A stretch of 64,000 bases of DNA from Paramacrobiotus metropolitanus (GCF_019649055.1 NW_026570226.1:1550001-1614000), one strand, 5' to 3'; positions 48,162-61,754 are shown, counted from the first letter of the stretch. The notes: generated by a model from the sequence alone, not told the origin. Numbers and translations: made by a program.

Positions 48162-49608
48162 ATGACGGAAAGCGTTCCACCTTTGAAGAAACCTTTCACA
48201 GACTTCGTGCTATCTGTCGTCGATCCCACAGGCACCACCATCGTGCAGATTCTGCCGCTGGAAAGTTACACATCTCTGTCTGTGCAGTGTTTCTCCGTTT
48301 TGGATATTGTGCATCTTCTGGAGCAAACCAGATGGGATCTGGATTGCAAATGGCAATCTGCCGGGTATATTCACCGCGTAATCAGCGATCTTCATCATCG
48401 GCAGCTCTTTACGTTTTTGCATCTGGTATATCTCGCCAAGCTGCGATTACTGGTAATCCTCGGAAAAGAACCACCACTGTGGAGTTCTCCGTCCAAGCGA
48501 CACCTGTCTCACTATGAAATGCCCGAGGAAAAGCGTGCTAAGCATGAAGCAGAGCCGGCGACAGAAACGCAATCTAGGGATGCAACAAAAGAACTTTTGA
48601 ACAACACTCTGCGCTCAAGGAAATCTGTTTATGGTACACCTGTTGAGTCATCATCTCAGCACGCAGTACAAGAGAATTCTGTAGACGAAAGTATATCGGA
48701 GCGTGAAAAAACCACCATCGTCGCGGTCATTCCGGGAAATTCTCGGACGGCAGGAGTTAGCGGTTCCTTTCGTAAATCAGTGCGAGAAGAGTTAACCACG
48801 GTTAAAAACAGAATGGAAGCCATGGGTTTTCTTGTGGAAGACGGCTGGCTGCTGGCGATTACGGACGCGGAAGACGTGGCGTATTATGTCGAGAAATCCA
48901 TCACGCTGAGCAATCTCATGGAAGCCACGCAGATAGACGGGACGCGGGATACGACATTTAGTGCGATTTTCGGGACACAGCGCGGCGTCAACGTGCGCAC
49001 TGTTGCTCGGAAAGATGAACGAAAAACTATGAAGAAACAGTATTCGGAAAGGAAGCTATCGTCCGAAAGAACTGGATTGCAAGGTGCAGTAAACTATTTT
49101 ATGAAGTATGTAGCTCCAAAAATTTACGTTACCGCAGGTACGTATGTGGATTTCTCTTTGCGTATTTTAATGTTCTTATATAGATATATATACACGATAT
49201 ATTTGCTCGGGTCACATTATGTATGTGAGTTCCGACTACTGCGAAACACAGTAACCCAATTGTTGTTCTGGTTGTCCAGATTAATTTTCTGTCTTTTAGT
49301 TGGTTGCGTGTGTATAAATTTTCATTCTTTTTTTGCCGATTTCATTTGCGTAATTTTAACGCAGTTGTATGCTCGCACCCATACCAGTATTTCGAGGTAG
49401 GAGCAAATGGTTTATGTACAGCATGCATTTATACGAGTATATATTATAGGAATTTACGGTTTATATAATTGCTGGCTTTAATAATCGTTTTCTATTTCCA
49501 GAAGCTGGATTTGATCCTTCGGTTCCAGAGAGGGCTACCGTTCATAAAGGAGAATCTGAGATGGATGTTGATGGCAAATACTGTGATATGCTGGACATGA
49601 TAGAATAA
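48162..49608 (+). CDS. Unrecognised 360-residue protein
   Basis: Two exons, 48162-49137 and 49502-49608, phase 1 junction. I do not recognise it. What can be seen: an N-terminal region of about 105 residues that looks folded (hydrophobic periodicity, FTDFVLSVVDPTGTTIVQIL near the start, two histidine-rich helical segments around 65-95); a polar, disordered middle (about 110-205) with a basic KRHLSHYEMPEEKRAKHE patch that could be a nuclear signal; a second folded-looking region of about 100 residues starting near VREELTTVKNRMEAMGF; and an acidic tail. No signal peptide or clear membrane span. It shares a divergent promoter with BRF2, which may suggest co-regulation but not a shared job. Coding status rests on length, splice consistency and amino-acid composition. 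Confidence 0.7.
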
Positions 49609-50553
49609 ACTGCATTGGTGAACTTGAGTCGCGCTTTGTCAGCCATGTAAGCGTTAATCTACCAGGGTCTTCCTGTCAGAAATTGTGATTAAGCTGAAAA
49701 CGTGGGTTTGTTGCATTCAGTAATGTCACTAATGACCGTTATTAGTACATTCCCTCTTTAATAATTGCTAATTGTATTGCGGCACGATATTGGTGATGAA
49801 CTTCGTGAGCTGCTCATCGGGGCTTGAGATTATTGGCCACAATACCTTTATATACTACTTGTATGAAAATCCGCTCGGTATGAAGATGTTGGGAAATTAA
49901 TCTATTGTCTGGGATCTGTTTATTTTTCAAAGAGATTACAGATGTTGGTGCGGCAGGTGATTGCTGCGCATCACTGGGCATTATATACTCGCTATAGGCC
50001 TGAATTACCTTTAACTGGCCCAAGTGAAACCTCCCACCCAGCTTTTAGTAAGCTCTAGTAATTGCTCCGTTTTTATTTTGTGCGTTTTTGGCATTCATAA
50101 CATCTGTAATTTGTTGTTGTTGTTTCGCGGCTTGAAGTAGTAATTTGCATTTAATTTATTTTTAGCAAAGTTACATTATGAAAAGTGTACATCGTCGCTT
50201 TGTAACAATAATACTCACCACCTGGTCAAAGGTGATATGCGTAAAGTTTAACTTCCGGTAACGTTTCTGTTTAATCATTGTGGACTTTGCGGTTAAAATT
50301 ACGTTTTTTACCAGTCGTAGCCGTCATTCCTCGGCACAATGACACTGCGATCGCCGGCCGCTGTGTGCGCAATCCACTGCGAGTCAGTATCAAACCGCAT
50401 TTCTGATAATTTATTGAACTTGATCTAATTGTTATGCTTGGGCAGTTATTGGTGTGCATCTCTGCTGCAAAAGGATATGGTCTGTATCGTATTGTTCTAC
50501 TTTTAACTAGATTTTGTGTGAATTGTGACGTTTTATTCTCCAAATTAGCAAAA
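49609..50553. other. Intergenic
   Basis: No supported gene; the minus-strand frames at 49814-50023 and 50271-50594 give no recognisable product and the second overlaps the next gene's signal-peptide exon in antisense. Confidence 0.45.
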
Positions 50554-53500
50554 ATGCGTAAACGGGATTTGTCTAGCGGGATAACTGGTTTCATCTACTT
50601 TCTGTTATCCTTTGTCACAATCTGGGTTTTCGTTCATGAATCCGCCTGCAACAATATTGTTTTGCCGGTCCACCAGTAGGGCACTGAAGCGAAACTTTAA
50701 CGGCAGGCTACTCTGTATAATCAATTGACTGAATTCATATTTGCACTCGTGCTTTACATTGTGCTGGACCAACATAAGTGGCATTTCAGGTTTGGATTAT
50801 ATATCGGGATTACTATGACCTTTTGGTGGACCTGTGCTGAACTTTGTAAACGGTCCGGCTTCCGTAGCACTAAGGAATAATGCTGATTCGCAGCGCATTA
50901 TTCCTGTTCAGTTGTATCCAGATCCGATTGATTGTTGCCAAATATAACAGATACTTTTATGATCCATTTAATGATTGGGATAAGGAATACTACGATTCGC
51001 CTTCGGATAACCTGAAGATAGGTGAGATACGAATGAGGCTAGGTGCTTAAGATGCACACAATGGTCAAATATATCGTGAAATTGTTTTTTACCGGCTGAA
51101 TCAACATATGCTCTAGTAACTGTTTTTATTGCCACCAAGAATGCTGTCATCACTGCTGTTGTCGATACGTATGTTGGACTACTGAACAATTTTCAGAGGA
51201 AAGCAGTAATTTTTGCATGGCTTATCGGTTGTCGTGGGTTACTGTTTCTCGCAGTTTTGGATAATTTTATTCGATGACATAATTTTTATAATATTTAACG
51301 TGTTTGTTAATATCAGCTGCTCCTCCTCCTCCCCCCGTTCCTGACCCGCCGCAAATCCGTGCCGATTTCAGTTTCGAGATTCCCAAAATTCCACTGCCCT
51401 CCCTACCGGCTGTCGGCAATATTGGTGGCCCACCCTTCGCTGCCGTTCAGACGTTTTCCACTCTTCCTTATCCCGCCATAAACTCCATTCCCGATGGTGG
51501 CCTTCCGTTAGGCGGATATGGTGCTTTTAGCGGGAATAGCCAACCATACCACCACAACAACTTCGGTGGATATGGTATCGGTCTCCGCGGTGGTCCGGGT
51601 TTCGGTTTTAACGGGATCGGTGCTCCAATGGGCGTGTTCAACAATCTCCCGAATGTCGGAGGCTACAATGATTTTGGGGGACATAGCGCCTTTCCATCGG
51701 TGGGTGGTTACAACGGTTTCACCGGTTACAACAGCCGGGATGGGAGTATCGGCGGTTACGGATACGGTAACCAGTTTCAGACGCCGTTCAACAACTTCCA
51801 GAACAACTTCCAAAACAATCTGATGGCGCAACCGGCCAGTTTTGCTGCGTTACCCGAACCGTTGCCACCGTTACCGGCGATCTCATTCTCAAATTACGAT
51901 AACAACGGTCTGCTGCCACAGTTTCCACCGGTGGATAACTTTAACCGAATCTCACCGGTGGCCAATCAAGGTCCCTTTGATCCGCTGCCGGTGACCTTTG
52001 AAAAGGATGCCGATGCGGCAGCGGTACCGCTGAAGCCGGTTGTTGAGAACTTTGATGCGGCAATAAAACGCGAACGTTTATGCAAGCCGACTGGTCGACC
52101 CGGTCTGACGGGGTTCTGTCGCAACAACTTTGATGTGATTAATAACCGAGTTTGTAATAAGATGGCCGTGGATAGCCGGAATACGGATTGTGCCGAGTCA
52201 GAGCTGTGCTGCTACTGGCGGCCGAAAACGGCATTACGGGCTCTGCCGCCTCGGATCTCGCGACCGACACTGGCACCGGGATATGCTTTTGTCGCACGGC
52301 GGGCGCCTGATCAGGAGACCACGGATTATTATCATTTTGCCTCGCGGAAGGAAGGGAATGGATTGTCGGCGGATGAAGTGCCGGGGAACGAAGATGAAGG
52401 AAATGTGACTATTGGAAACTCCAATAACCCCGTTGACCGGGGTTTGGATGCGGCATCCGGTATTGTCAACCGAGTGATGTCGGAAGGAGATGCGTTCAGC
52501 TGGGAGATGAAGGCCTGTGGGAAGCTGGGTGTCAAATCTGGGAATCGGAGGGTGTCGAGAATTTTGAACGGAGATAAGGCGCTTGATGGGGAATTCTGCT
52601 GGCAAGCGGCGATATTTCTCGGGAACGAATATTTGTGTGGTGGAGCGCTGATTGATGATATCCATGTTATAACATCGGCACATTGCATACAACGGTAACT
52701 CGTGTTTGTCGGTATCTAAATGTCATAATTTGACTTTATATAATATTTAATAAAATTTTACACAGTAATCATATAACATACTATCTGTAGTGTTTTTGGT
52801 ATGTATGGTTTTTTGGTATGTTTTTGGTATATTTAATGTTTTTAATTGAATGTTATTGTAAATGTTAGCTATTCCACTAAGTCTACTCGTAGAGATTTTT
52901 AAATTTTTGTAATTTCACGCGAGCAGTTCAGATTATGTGATTCAGCTTTTATGCCTCTAGTTTCCAGAGAGACAAAACGGCTAATAATTTGAGAGTAATT
53001 TTTGGCGCGACGGATGTGAAGAACGTTCCGGTTGGCGGATGCGCGCAAGCATTTGGGATATCGTCCGTGAAACTCCATGATGCTTTTAATTCCAAGACTC
53101 TGTCCAACGATATTGCCGTATTACGGCTGTCAAATAGCGTGCCAGCAAATAACTGTTCATGTGCGCTTTGCCTGCCAGAATCATGGACTGGACCACTGAG
53201 AATTGATTCTACGTGCCTCGTTACTGGATACGGGTTGTCCAGCAGTAAGTTTTGCCACATATTACAGGAAACAAAAAAATTAAAGTGAAAATACAGTGCG
53301 GCCACTATATGACTGTGCAGGCAAAACCGGTTGTTTGTGAACTAATGTCTAGGTGTCGTTTTGTGAATTAATATGGTTTATCTTGCGGATGTGAAGGGTG
53401 GGATTAATTTTGACGCGATTGCTAATACGCTTCCGCTCAATACAATATGAAAAATATTAAATTCATGATGTTTTTTCGTTAATTTCAGCAACTAATCCAT

Positions 53501-53964
53501 TAAGCTATGGACGTTTGCGCTCATCTCAAGTGCAAGTGATTAACAGCACTACCGGACCGGTTAACTGCCAAATGATTATGAATGATTATAGCGGAATGCC
53601 TATTGATTATAAGCTGGATCCGTCAATGTTTTGTACACTGAGCCGGGACCAAAATTACGCCAACGGATTGGGTGTGGGCGACACATGTATGCGCGACGGC
53701 GGTAGTCCGCTGATTTGCGCCCTGGACGCCGATGATCCACAGAGGTTCACATTGACCGGCATTGTAACATGGGGGTAAGCATCCTGGCGCCATAAGCCAT
53801 ATGTTCGGTACAAAGTACTTATGCATGATGCATCTACATTTTAAATCTGGTGTAAATAAATTTGCAGGTTGGGTTGTGGACGGACAACGGAATCCGTGAG
53901 AATGCCGTCAGTGTACACCAACGTCCGCAAACAAGTGCAGTGGATTAAACGAAATTTACAGTGA
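50554..53964 (+). CDS. Clip-domain serine protease homologue, catalytically dead
   Basis: Six exons: 50554-50675, 50951-51021, 51317-52694, 52961-53244, 53489-53774, 53868-53964, phases consistent, 745 residues. It opens with a signal peptide (residues 1-32, hydrophobic core GFIYFLLSFVTIWVFV). A long Gly/Asn/Pro-rich region (about 65-310) follows, then a clip domain at about 320-362 with six cysteines ending in CC, and an S1 trypsin-fold domain from ILNG at about 480. The triad is His520 (SAHC), Asp574 (NDIAVL) and Gly689 in place of serine: the usual GDSGGP loop reads RDGGSP. The disulfide cysteines and the C-terminal WGxGCG..VYTNV..QWI are kept. Such homologues (masquerade/PPAF-II type) act as non-catalytic cofactors in arthropod prophenoloxidase and immune cascades; a similar extracellular role is inference. 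The start of exon 4 could alternatively be a few bases downstream. Confidence 0.9.
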
Positions 53965-54380
53965 TTCACGACGGCTGACAAGAAATGAAAGAAGTAGTAT
54001 TAATATTGATTGTTATGTGGCTTCCTTGAAGTGGTCATTTGGTCCAGGTGAGGCTCATGGTTAAATAGTACTGCAGGATCCAGTCTAACTAGCTTGAAGC
54101 TTTTGTTATACTGGTATGTACATTTCGAGAAACACTTGAATTAAATTTACAGTGTAATAATCCAGACAAGGAGAACAAATTTTGAGTGTTGTTTGGCAGG
54201 GAAATACAAGAAAAACATCCTTGCTTCTAACATTCGTGACAGTGTACGACAACAGTCTAGTAATATACGAGAACAATGCAAGCCGTACCAAAAAACTTTA
54301 CCTATATACATTAGTTTCTGTTCATGTGGGAGCGACAATCTGTTGAATAAAATCGGTTTGTTTGTAAAAATATCTGATAA
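53965..54380. other. Convergent intergenic region, protease homologue / chromodomain gene
   Basis: No supported gene; it holds the 3' flanks of two convergent genes. Confidence 0.45.
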
Positions 54381-57179
54381 TCATCGATGGGTGGAGGGAT
54401 TTTTGAAACCAGTAAAACGAGATCGGGATTCCTCGAAAACAATACTTTGAGTACCGTCTTTAATGACGGTAAACTCCGAAATGGCGTCTTGGTCATCATT
54501 GAAATACTCTTCTCCGGAACTGTCGTCATCCGATACGTAGATGGCCGCGCTTACCGGCTGATTTTGAAACGGTTGCTTGCTTGCAGCCTTTCGAATGGGT
54601 ACCGGTAAAACCGTGGCCACGTTGTTAGACTATTAATAAAAAGGAACAGTTTCAACACAAACTGCTAACAACATAAGAACAACGACAAAATTTTGTCACT
54701 TAATAGATAAAAGTATAAAACGACAGTATACAATTTAGTTCTAACCTGTCCATTCCCGAAAAGTGTAGGTGCTTCCACATCTGCATTGACTAACTTGTTC
54801 CGCTTGACTAGTAGCAGCGCTTCGATCTTCGATGCTTTTTTCGGTTTAGCAAATTCATTTAGGGAATTTTCTGTCTTCACAGTATTTCCGATAGCAACGT
54901 CGTTAATTACGTTTTGCCTGACCTTCTTTTCTGATTTTACGGATTTCTTGGCGCATTTATAACTTCTTTTCCTTTGCTCAATCCTCTGTAGATCCTCCGC
55001 CGAGAGCTCCATAAAATGCGAATTTATGGTCGGCTGAGTTTTATTTTCTGATTCTGGTACGGTGGACGTCTGCGTGCAACTGATTTCTGGTGCCCCATCA
55101 AGCGCATCGTGATCCTTAGGATGACCAGGAGAGCTGCAGGTGGCGGAAACCACTTCTGTCAGCACAGGTTTATCTTCGACAAGTAGCAGACTGGCCGTTT
55201 CTTGTTGAATAAGTTTTTCAATCGAAAACGTTTCTGGTGCTGCCTTTCCGTCTTGGTGGGAAGCGGTAGCCACACTGGGCGATTCACATTTGACAGTGAC
55301 CTTTTCTCGCTCAGATGCCTCACTCTGATCTCTCGAACCGGTACTGGTTTCCTTCTGGATTCTCTTAGTTTTTAGATACTTTGGCACGTCATCATAGTCC
55401 GGGTCGGGATCTCGCGCCTGTAGAAGGAAGTCATGCCCTTTTGGTTTCGGATGTTACGTCGAATTATGTATATAGATGACTATCGTACGTACTAACCATT
55501 ACATATCGTTTCCGAGCACGCTCAGCTTTCTTTTTTATTTCCCGTTGCAGTCTGAAATAATATTGACGATACTTGTTTATCAAGTCAGTTGATTTTAACG
55601 TGTCGGCAGGCCACAGTGCCATAGTTCTGGACTTCCGCATCGATGCCGCTACTAGGTACTTTGCAGGTACAGATGACAGAGGTAGAAAAATAAGAAAACA
55701 GTTCACAATCCATTAGTAACACTATCGATTCTGTACGCGGGCCAGCATAATTTATGTTTTTAGGACTTCTTTCCTACGTCTGTGGGCGGTTATATAAGTA
55801 AATGTAAGAACTCAATTTTATTAGTAAATAATTATTAATTTAAAATTTATTACTCACTTTCTTTCGTACTGCCGAATAACAGAAGCACTGTTAAAACTCG
55901 ACGGAGGCTCCCAGGTGTTGTATCTGCACAAAAATAAAACCTTTTACTAAAGTTTGCTGACGAGTCACATCACAATCTTATTATAAGTCATAATTTTAAA
56001 CCAGTTCAGTTCTTACTTCTCAGAATAATTTTTCCACTTCACGAAATATAGCGGTTGTCCCTGCAAGAAAAGGATATTCGAACAGCTGCATTTGTTAGTA
56101 AACTTAATGAGGGTGTAAATCGTAAAATAGCAAGCGATCTTGCGTAGAACTGGCCCAATAAGAAATAAACGCTCCCATGTAAAAATTATGAGCAATCTTA
56201 AACACGATTCATATTTATTTATTAGTGACTGGCCAGTTAAGCAAATACATACTTACTGAAACAGATTAATAGCACAAGCTTGTAACAAAAGCATACGTAC
56301 AATATTTAAGCATTTTATCTGCAGAGTATATAACTATATGACGGATTACGTTATTATACTTTGTAGCATGCATTAGTCACCAGTGGATTAGTGGACATAC
56401 ACAAGCGCTTTAAAATTGCAATTAATGACAAGTCAGTTCTAGTGGCACATTTTGAAGTACATTTCTGATATTTTTAAAATTTTAACAGTGCGGAAAGTTT
56501 AAAATTACGCATACTCGTATCTGAAATTTCGTCTTGATTTTAACCATGCAAAACGTACTTATATATGTGCCTATGAAAATAAGTCATAGCAAATGGATTT
56601 AATTTTACGTACACCGAAATTCCCTACCAGAATTGTAAAAATAAATTAATAGAGCAAAACTTCTTGACCAATTTAATTATTTGCGGTGGTGCCCTGACAT
56701 TTCGACCACGTATGTTTTTCGGTAGTTCGGTTACCCAATAAAGTAAAAATTAGTGTTGAGATGTTAGAAAGTATTGCGTATTCTTGCGGTCTTACTGAGT
56801 ATCATTAATGCGGCATCTTTTCTTTATTAATTAAACTACAAATTCAGGACATTACAGTTTTGGTTGTCTTTTTCTTGAGAATCTTTTCCACGTAGAATAT
56901 TTCTTCGCCGTCTTCGCCATATTTCGGTTCAGATGGCGACCGCTCTTTCCGTTTTTTAATCGGCTGGTCATCAGATATTTGCGCGCATGATGTAGCTGGC
57001 TTCGTTGATACAGGATCACACTTTTCCCGTTCTGCATCATCAGTTGTCGGGTGATCATTTGGACCATGACCGATGTTGTCCTCATACGGCAAAGTGGTTG
57101 GAGGTGAAATAAGGACAGGATCTGCGTTGTTGGCGGTATCCTGTGATTCATTTGGAGATCTGGACTGATCGCTTTCCAT
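54381..57179 (-). CDS. Chromodomain protein (HP1/SUV39H-like chromodomain)
   Basis: Six exons: 56856-57179, 56017-56060, 55858-55923, 55497-55551, 54746-55417, 54381-54629, all phases consistent, 469 residues. Residues 1-95 are polar and disordered. A chromodomain at about 98-145 is split by introns: FYVEKILKKK, then LYFVKWKNYSEK and NTWEPPSSF. The three methyl-lysine cage positions are present as Tyr, Trp and Tyr, so binding of trimethyl-lysine (H3K9 or H3K27) is expected. A basic helix QREIKKKAERARKRY follows and then a long Ser/Thr/Glu-rich tail with an acidic patch (SDDDSSGEEYFNDDQD). No chromoshadow, SET or ankyrin domain is visible. The chromodomain plus helix layout recalls the N-terminal half of SUV39H histone methyltransferases without their catalytic part. 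It may be a lineage-specific chromatin reader. Confidence 0.85.
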
Positions 57180-58897
57180 GATTTCTTACCGCAACCAAAT
57201 TAACGAACTGTCGCAATACTAACAAGTCACTTTTTCGAATACATTAATTAAATCACCAGCCCTTTACGTGAATACGAGAGTAGTGGCCTCGATGATATCT
57301 TGTGCAAAGGATATTACAATATCCACAAAGTACAATACAGCGCTATTAAGGGTTATCTGGAATTCTAACACTTCATATTTCGCCGTAAAGCATTCAATGC
57401 TTTACTCGGAAAACTGGATTATTTTCCAGTGCTGTGTAAACTGCAGCATTCGAAATGGCTTCGAACGGCATCAGAGGAGCACAGAAGTGTGGGTTTGCAC
57501 CTCTTTTGCTATGACGAGCACGTAGTGAAAGCGAAGCAGATGTTGCTGGACGACTCTCTCTGGAACTGGTGCTAGCCAGATCTGTCCATTGGTCGAAACA
57601 TAAACATATGCACGTGCTATAGCAACATTCTCCGAGACCGGTGCCGCGCTTCCAAAACGATTGCAGTTATTGTACTACCGTACCTATTTTACGTAGTATG
57701 CTATAGTGACTACAGAATGCTGTCGCCAATTTATGCATCTACGAGTATATATGCAGAATGCGGCACACTGGCGTTGCGTTTACGTGATGCAAAGTTAAAA
57801 CTTTACTCGTATTGTTTTGTGTTTCCGATGGAAACTTATCAATAATTGTACTTTAATTTGAGAAATTCAAGAACGGCTTTGCAAAATAATTAACGCGGCA
57901 ATCACTTATGTTACAAGTTTTGGAATAAATGACAGACTATTCTCATTGCGTACACCTACTTGAACCTTTTTAATTTTATTATTATTTCTTGGGGGATCAG
58001 GTAGTTCGTTTCCGTCTAGGGTGATATACAGGACTAGTATGGGATGAGCCTGGCCAACCATTAAATGTAAAGACAGTCAGAAAGACGAAGACGGTTTCTT
58101 TGAACTTTATACTGGTACTATTTTTGATGGCTGTTGCCTATTGCATATTAGAGTGTTATAGTATAGCAATATGAGTATAATAAATCAGATTAGAAACCAT
58201 AATTAACGTAATGCTGAAAATGTCCACTTTTTTAAATCAGACAGCTTTAGCATTTAATTTGGTTTTCATTTCTATTTCGGTAGTTGCCGGTCACCTCGTT
58301 TACGTACCGTACACTGGCGTACAGTACAGTACCTTTAGTACCGTTTCCATTCCATCTTGCTGTTGTGCCAACCGCCTGAAGGGTCCAGTTCGTTGTTTGG
58401 TCTTACTACTGAATCACTTGCGCCCTGCGTATTAGTTGGCGGTGGGCTCGGTGCATAGCACTGCATACGGGATTCTTGATCTTCCTGTTTCGTATTCCCT
58501 TTTTCTGTTGGCAGTATGGTTGCTGATGCACCGTGATGCACCAAAATTTGATAATCTTTGTACGAGGCGGCGTATGGCGGCTGATGTGTTTGTTGGGGCC
58601 ATTTCTTGTTAATTACCAATTTAGTGAATTTACAATATTTATAGCCGTATGCGCAGAAGTTTGTTTGTAATGATGGTAATTTTTTGACATCTTTGAATTT
58701 CGCAGAGATCAAAGTTGCAAGTTATACGGATACCCTGACCCATCCATGATCGGTGGTGATTTCGAATCCTGCGATCTGTGCTTTCGCTGTTGATTATTGC
58801 GGGTGGGGTTAATTAGATTGTAAGCAAAAGGATTTTTATTCTTGGACTTGCGTCGTATCTTAATCAACTAGAGAAGCTACTGTATCTGGAATAAATC
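57180..58897. other. Divergent intergenic region, chromodomain gene / STX16
   Basis: A 1.7-kb gap with no supported gene. Minus-strand frames near 58335-58712 are preceded by a TATAAATA (about 58635), but their reading is unconvincing. Two TACGAGTA/TACTCGTA copies lie at 57740 and 57804. Confidence 0.45.
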
Positions 58898-61754
58898 ATG
58901 GCATCGCGAAATCTCACTGACATCTTTCATTTAATGCGTAATAATGCTATCCAGCGACTACACATGTTCTCCGATCAGATGAACAATCGCAATGGCCAGG
59001 TGAGAAAAACCATATTTGTGATAAAATAGCGGACGGTGAAGAGGTTTTCTTCAGGAAGAAGACAAGGTTTCCCTTGTACCCCGCAGAGCCAGGAAAGGAT
59101 TCGAAATCGACTTGGAAAAGGGGGAAATAGAGCTGGACGAAACTGTGACATATTCGCGCGCTGTTGCTCCTCCTGACTGGTGTGTAAAGATAATGATATC
59201 AGTTGTCAAAATTAATATCCCAGAACTGATATTTTGCCTGAATAATGCAATAACTATGGCCTTTAATTACATTAATATTTTGTTAGGGTTAATACGATTC
59301 CTGAGTTCCGGGAGCAAATTGATCTTCTGCGCCAAGAAAGTGAGTTGAAAAAAATGATTTCCGATACCTGGCAGCTAATATCATAACGTGAATGTCACGC
59401 TGTCGTAAATATTTTCATAGCGAATACATACATAATACATATACACTTATTATACAGTAGGGTAATCCAGCTGTTTTTATTTAGTTATTACTTATAACTA
59501 ACTACTTATGTGATTTGTATCATTTATCATTTTTATGGCCAATAGTGTTTTTCTATACCACTGTACTAGTACAAATTAATAAATCGAAATGCATTTTCGA
59601 AGGTATACTATCATAGTAATTTTACTGTATCTGTAGTAATGCAATTAATCTCTTTTAAAAGAATTATTTGTCGCTTTTTCGCCGTAAATTGTTATTTGAG
59701 CGCATTGTAATAGCTTTTTTCGATTAAATGGTGCTCGGTGGCAGATGCCAGCGTAAGGGCTTGTCAACGCTAATTAATTCCTACTCGTTTTTCTGCATTA
59801 GTTAAGGAACTGAATCTTTGTCATGACAAACATCTGACACGGCCGGCTCTGTTGTTTGATGATAATGAGAAATCCCAAGAGGAGGAGCGTATAATTGAGC
59901 AGCTGTCCGAGGATCTGACACGGAAACTTCACCAGCTCCAGCGTCAAGCCGAAACATACCGCAAACGCTCGCAGTCCTTTTCCTCCAAACAGGAAGAGCG
60001 TTTACTGAAAAACATTATCCTGTCTATCGTATCCGAGCTGCAAGAAGTAACCACGGAATTCCGCCAAAGCCAATCCGCTTATTTGGCGCGTAAGTCCTTG
60101 AAGTAAACTGTGGCAGGCCGGGAAGAGTAATTAAGTTTAAAGGAAAATCGAGCAATTCAAGCCCGATAGTTGGGATGAGTGCTGTTTCACATGCTGTGAC
60201 AACGTTTCGAGCGGTAATTAAATTTCGGTTTCTGGCTCACTTGTTTTCCCACTCCTTCCTGATGATGTTTCACTGTCTTTTGTGGTTCGCAATACGCATT
60301 TCCATAGTATCTTTATGACTTCATGACGTTATCGTTTATCCGACCACAATTCATGGACAGAGAAGCTGCGCATTCATTATCTGCGGTTTGATCTTTTGCA
60401 CACTAAAAGTAAAATTTTATATACGTTGTATATTTTGTACTTGTACTTGTGCTTAGTGAAGCGAATTTTAACAGGTAAGGAAAAAGAAGAAAAATACCTT
60501 TTTTGTCAGCTAATTTTTCCGGCAAAAGCGGTATTTAATAGATAACGTGTGCGGTAAAATTTTAGTAAGTTTTTCTCGGATAAGCTTATGCTACGTATTT
60601 CCGTTAATTCACCGAAATACAAGGATATATTGCTTCAGTATTTGGACGGATTTGTTTCCGCTTTTTCACACTCTTTTTCACGTTCACGTAGGCTTTCGGA
60701 AAAGTTAGCAGCAGTAGTTGCGTAGCATGGTGTACACTTTATGACTTTTTCCAACGCTTTTTAGGCATGCGGCAACGGGAACAACAGTCAGAACAGTATT
60801 TCGGCAGTCGACTGACAAAATCTAGTCCAACGGGATTATTCTCAGATCGCTATGGAATAGAGGATCATGATGATGCGGAAGATGTGACTGTTTTTCAGCG
60901 TGTAGGATTCACATCTAATCGTTCGAGTCCATCGTTTGGGAAATGAATCAAATTGATTAATGGATCTGTGTATTTCAGGGGAATACGGGACTTACGAGCC
61001 AGCTACAAATTCATGAAGAAAATGTCGAGATGGCCCGTCATCGTGAACGACAAATTACCGAAGTAGTCAAGTCCATAACTGAACTCAACGAAATTTTTAA
61101 TGATCTGTCCATGATGGTTGTAGAACAGGTAAAATCAGTATGCTTTTTCCGCTACATCGTTTACTAGATGTACGATTTATCATTTCGCGTCCTTAGATCA
61201 AATGCCGTTATAGAACATCTTTGCATCTTATTTTGCTGGTTCTTTAATTTCGCTATTATCCGGTTGTTTACCGGTTTCGTTACTTACCCGTTTGCACTGG
61301 TTTGCATATACTATACCAGTTTGCTTTGACCTGACTTGCTCCTTAGTATGATAATTCGCTTTACTCTTTTTACAGTAACAGCGAAGTGGTAGTAGCATTA
61401 TTTCGAAAATTTCCAAAAGATTGTACGAGGGCGAGTCATGTGATGTGACTATAATATGAGCACTATAAATCTGCGGTTTGATCGGTATTCGGTAGTATTG
61501 ATCGTCTGTATTATTGATTTTCTTCCCTAATGGTGTAATAATTTTTTTATTCTGTGGATACTGTTCTGTAGGGAACTGTTGTTGATCGGATCGATTATAA
61601 CGTTGATCGTGCGGCTGGACAAACCGCAGTTGGCTTGCAGCAGCTGCAGAAAGCCGAAAATTACCAAAGAAAAAACCGCAAGTTCATTTGTATAGTATTT
61701 TTAGCTGTTGTAATTGTGTTTTTAATGATTATTTTGATTGTCGTTAAGTCTTGA
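58898..61754 (+). CDS. STX16: Syntaxin-16, trans-Golgi/endosome Qa-SNARE
   Basis: Seven exons: 58898-58999, 59055-59179, 59287-59339, 59802-60089, 60765-60901, 60979-61128, 61572-61754, phases consistent, 345 residues. Syntaxin-16 drives endosome-to-trans-Golgi fusion with STX6, VTI1A and VAMP4. Diagnostic are the N-terminal peptide [17 protein letters not shown] (the VPS45-binding peptide), the Habc-type helices in exon 4, and the SNARE motif in exons 6-7 with zero-layer Gln285 inside [16 protein letters not shown]. The motif continues to a conserved YQRKNRK before a single C-terminal membrane span (about 322-343, [20 protein letters not shown]). Exon 2 ends at a GTGTGT donor, the choice that restores the family PPDWVNTIPEF junction. 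Length and motifs are complete. Confidence 0.96.

Noticed and set aside
58335-58712. 125-codon minus-strand frame and an overlapping 56-codon frame starting at an ATG
   Set aside because: A TATAAATA lies upstream, but neither frame has a recognisable domain, and the longer one begins at a non-ATG codon.
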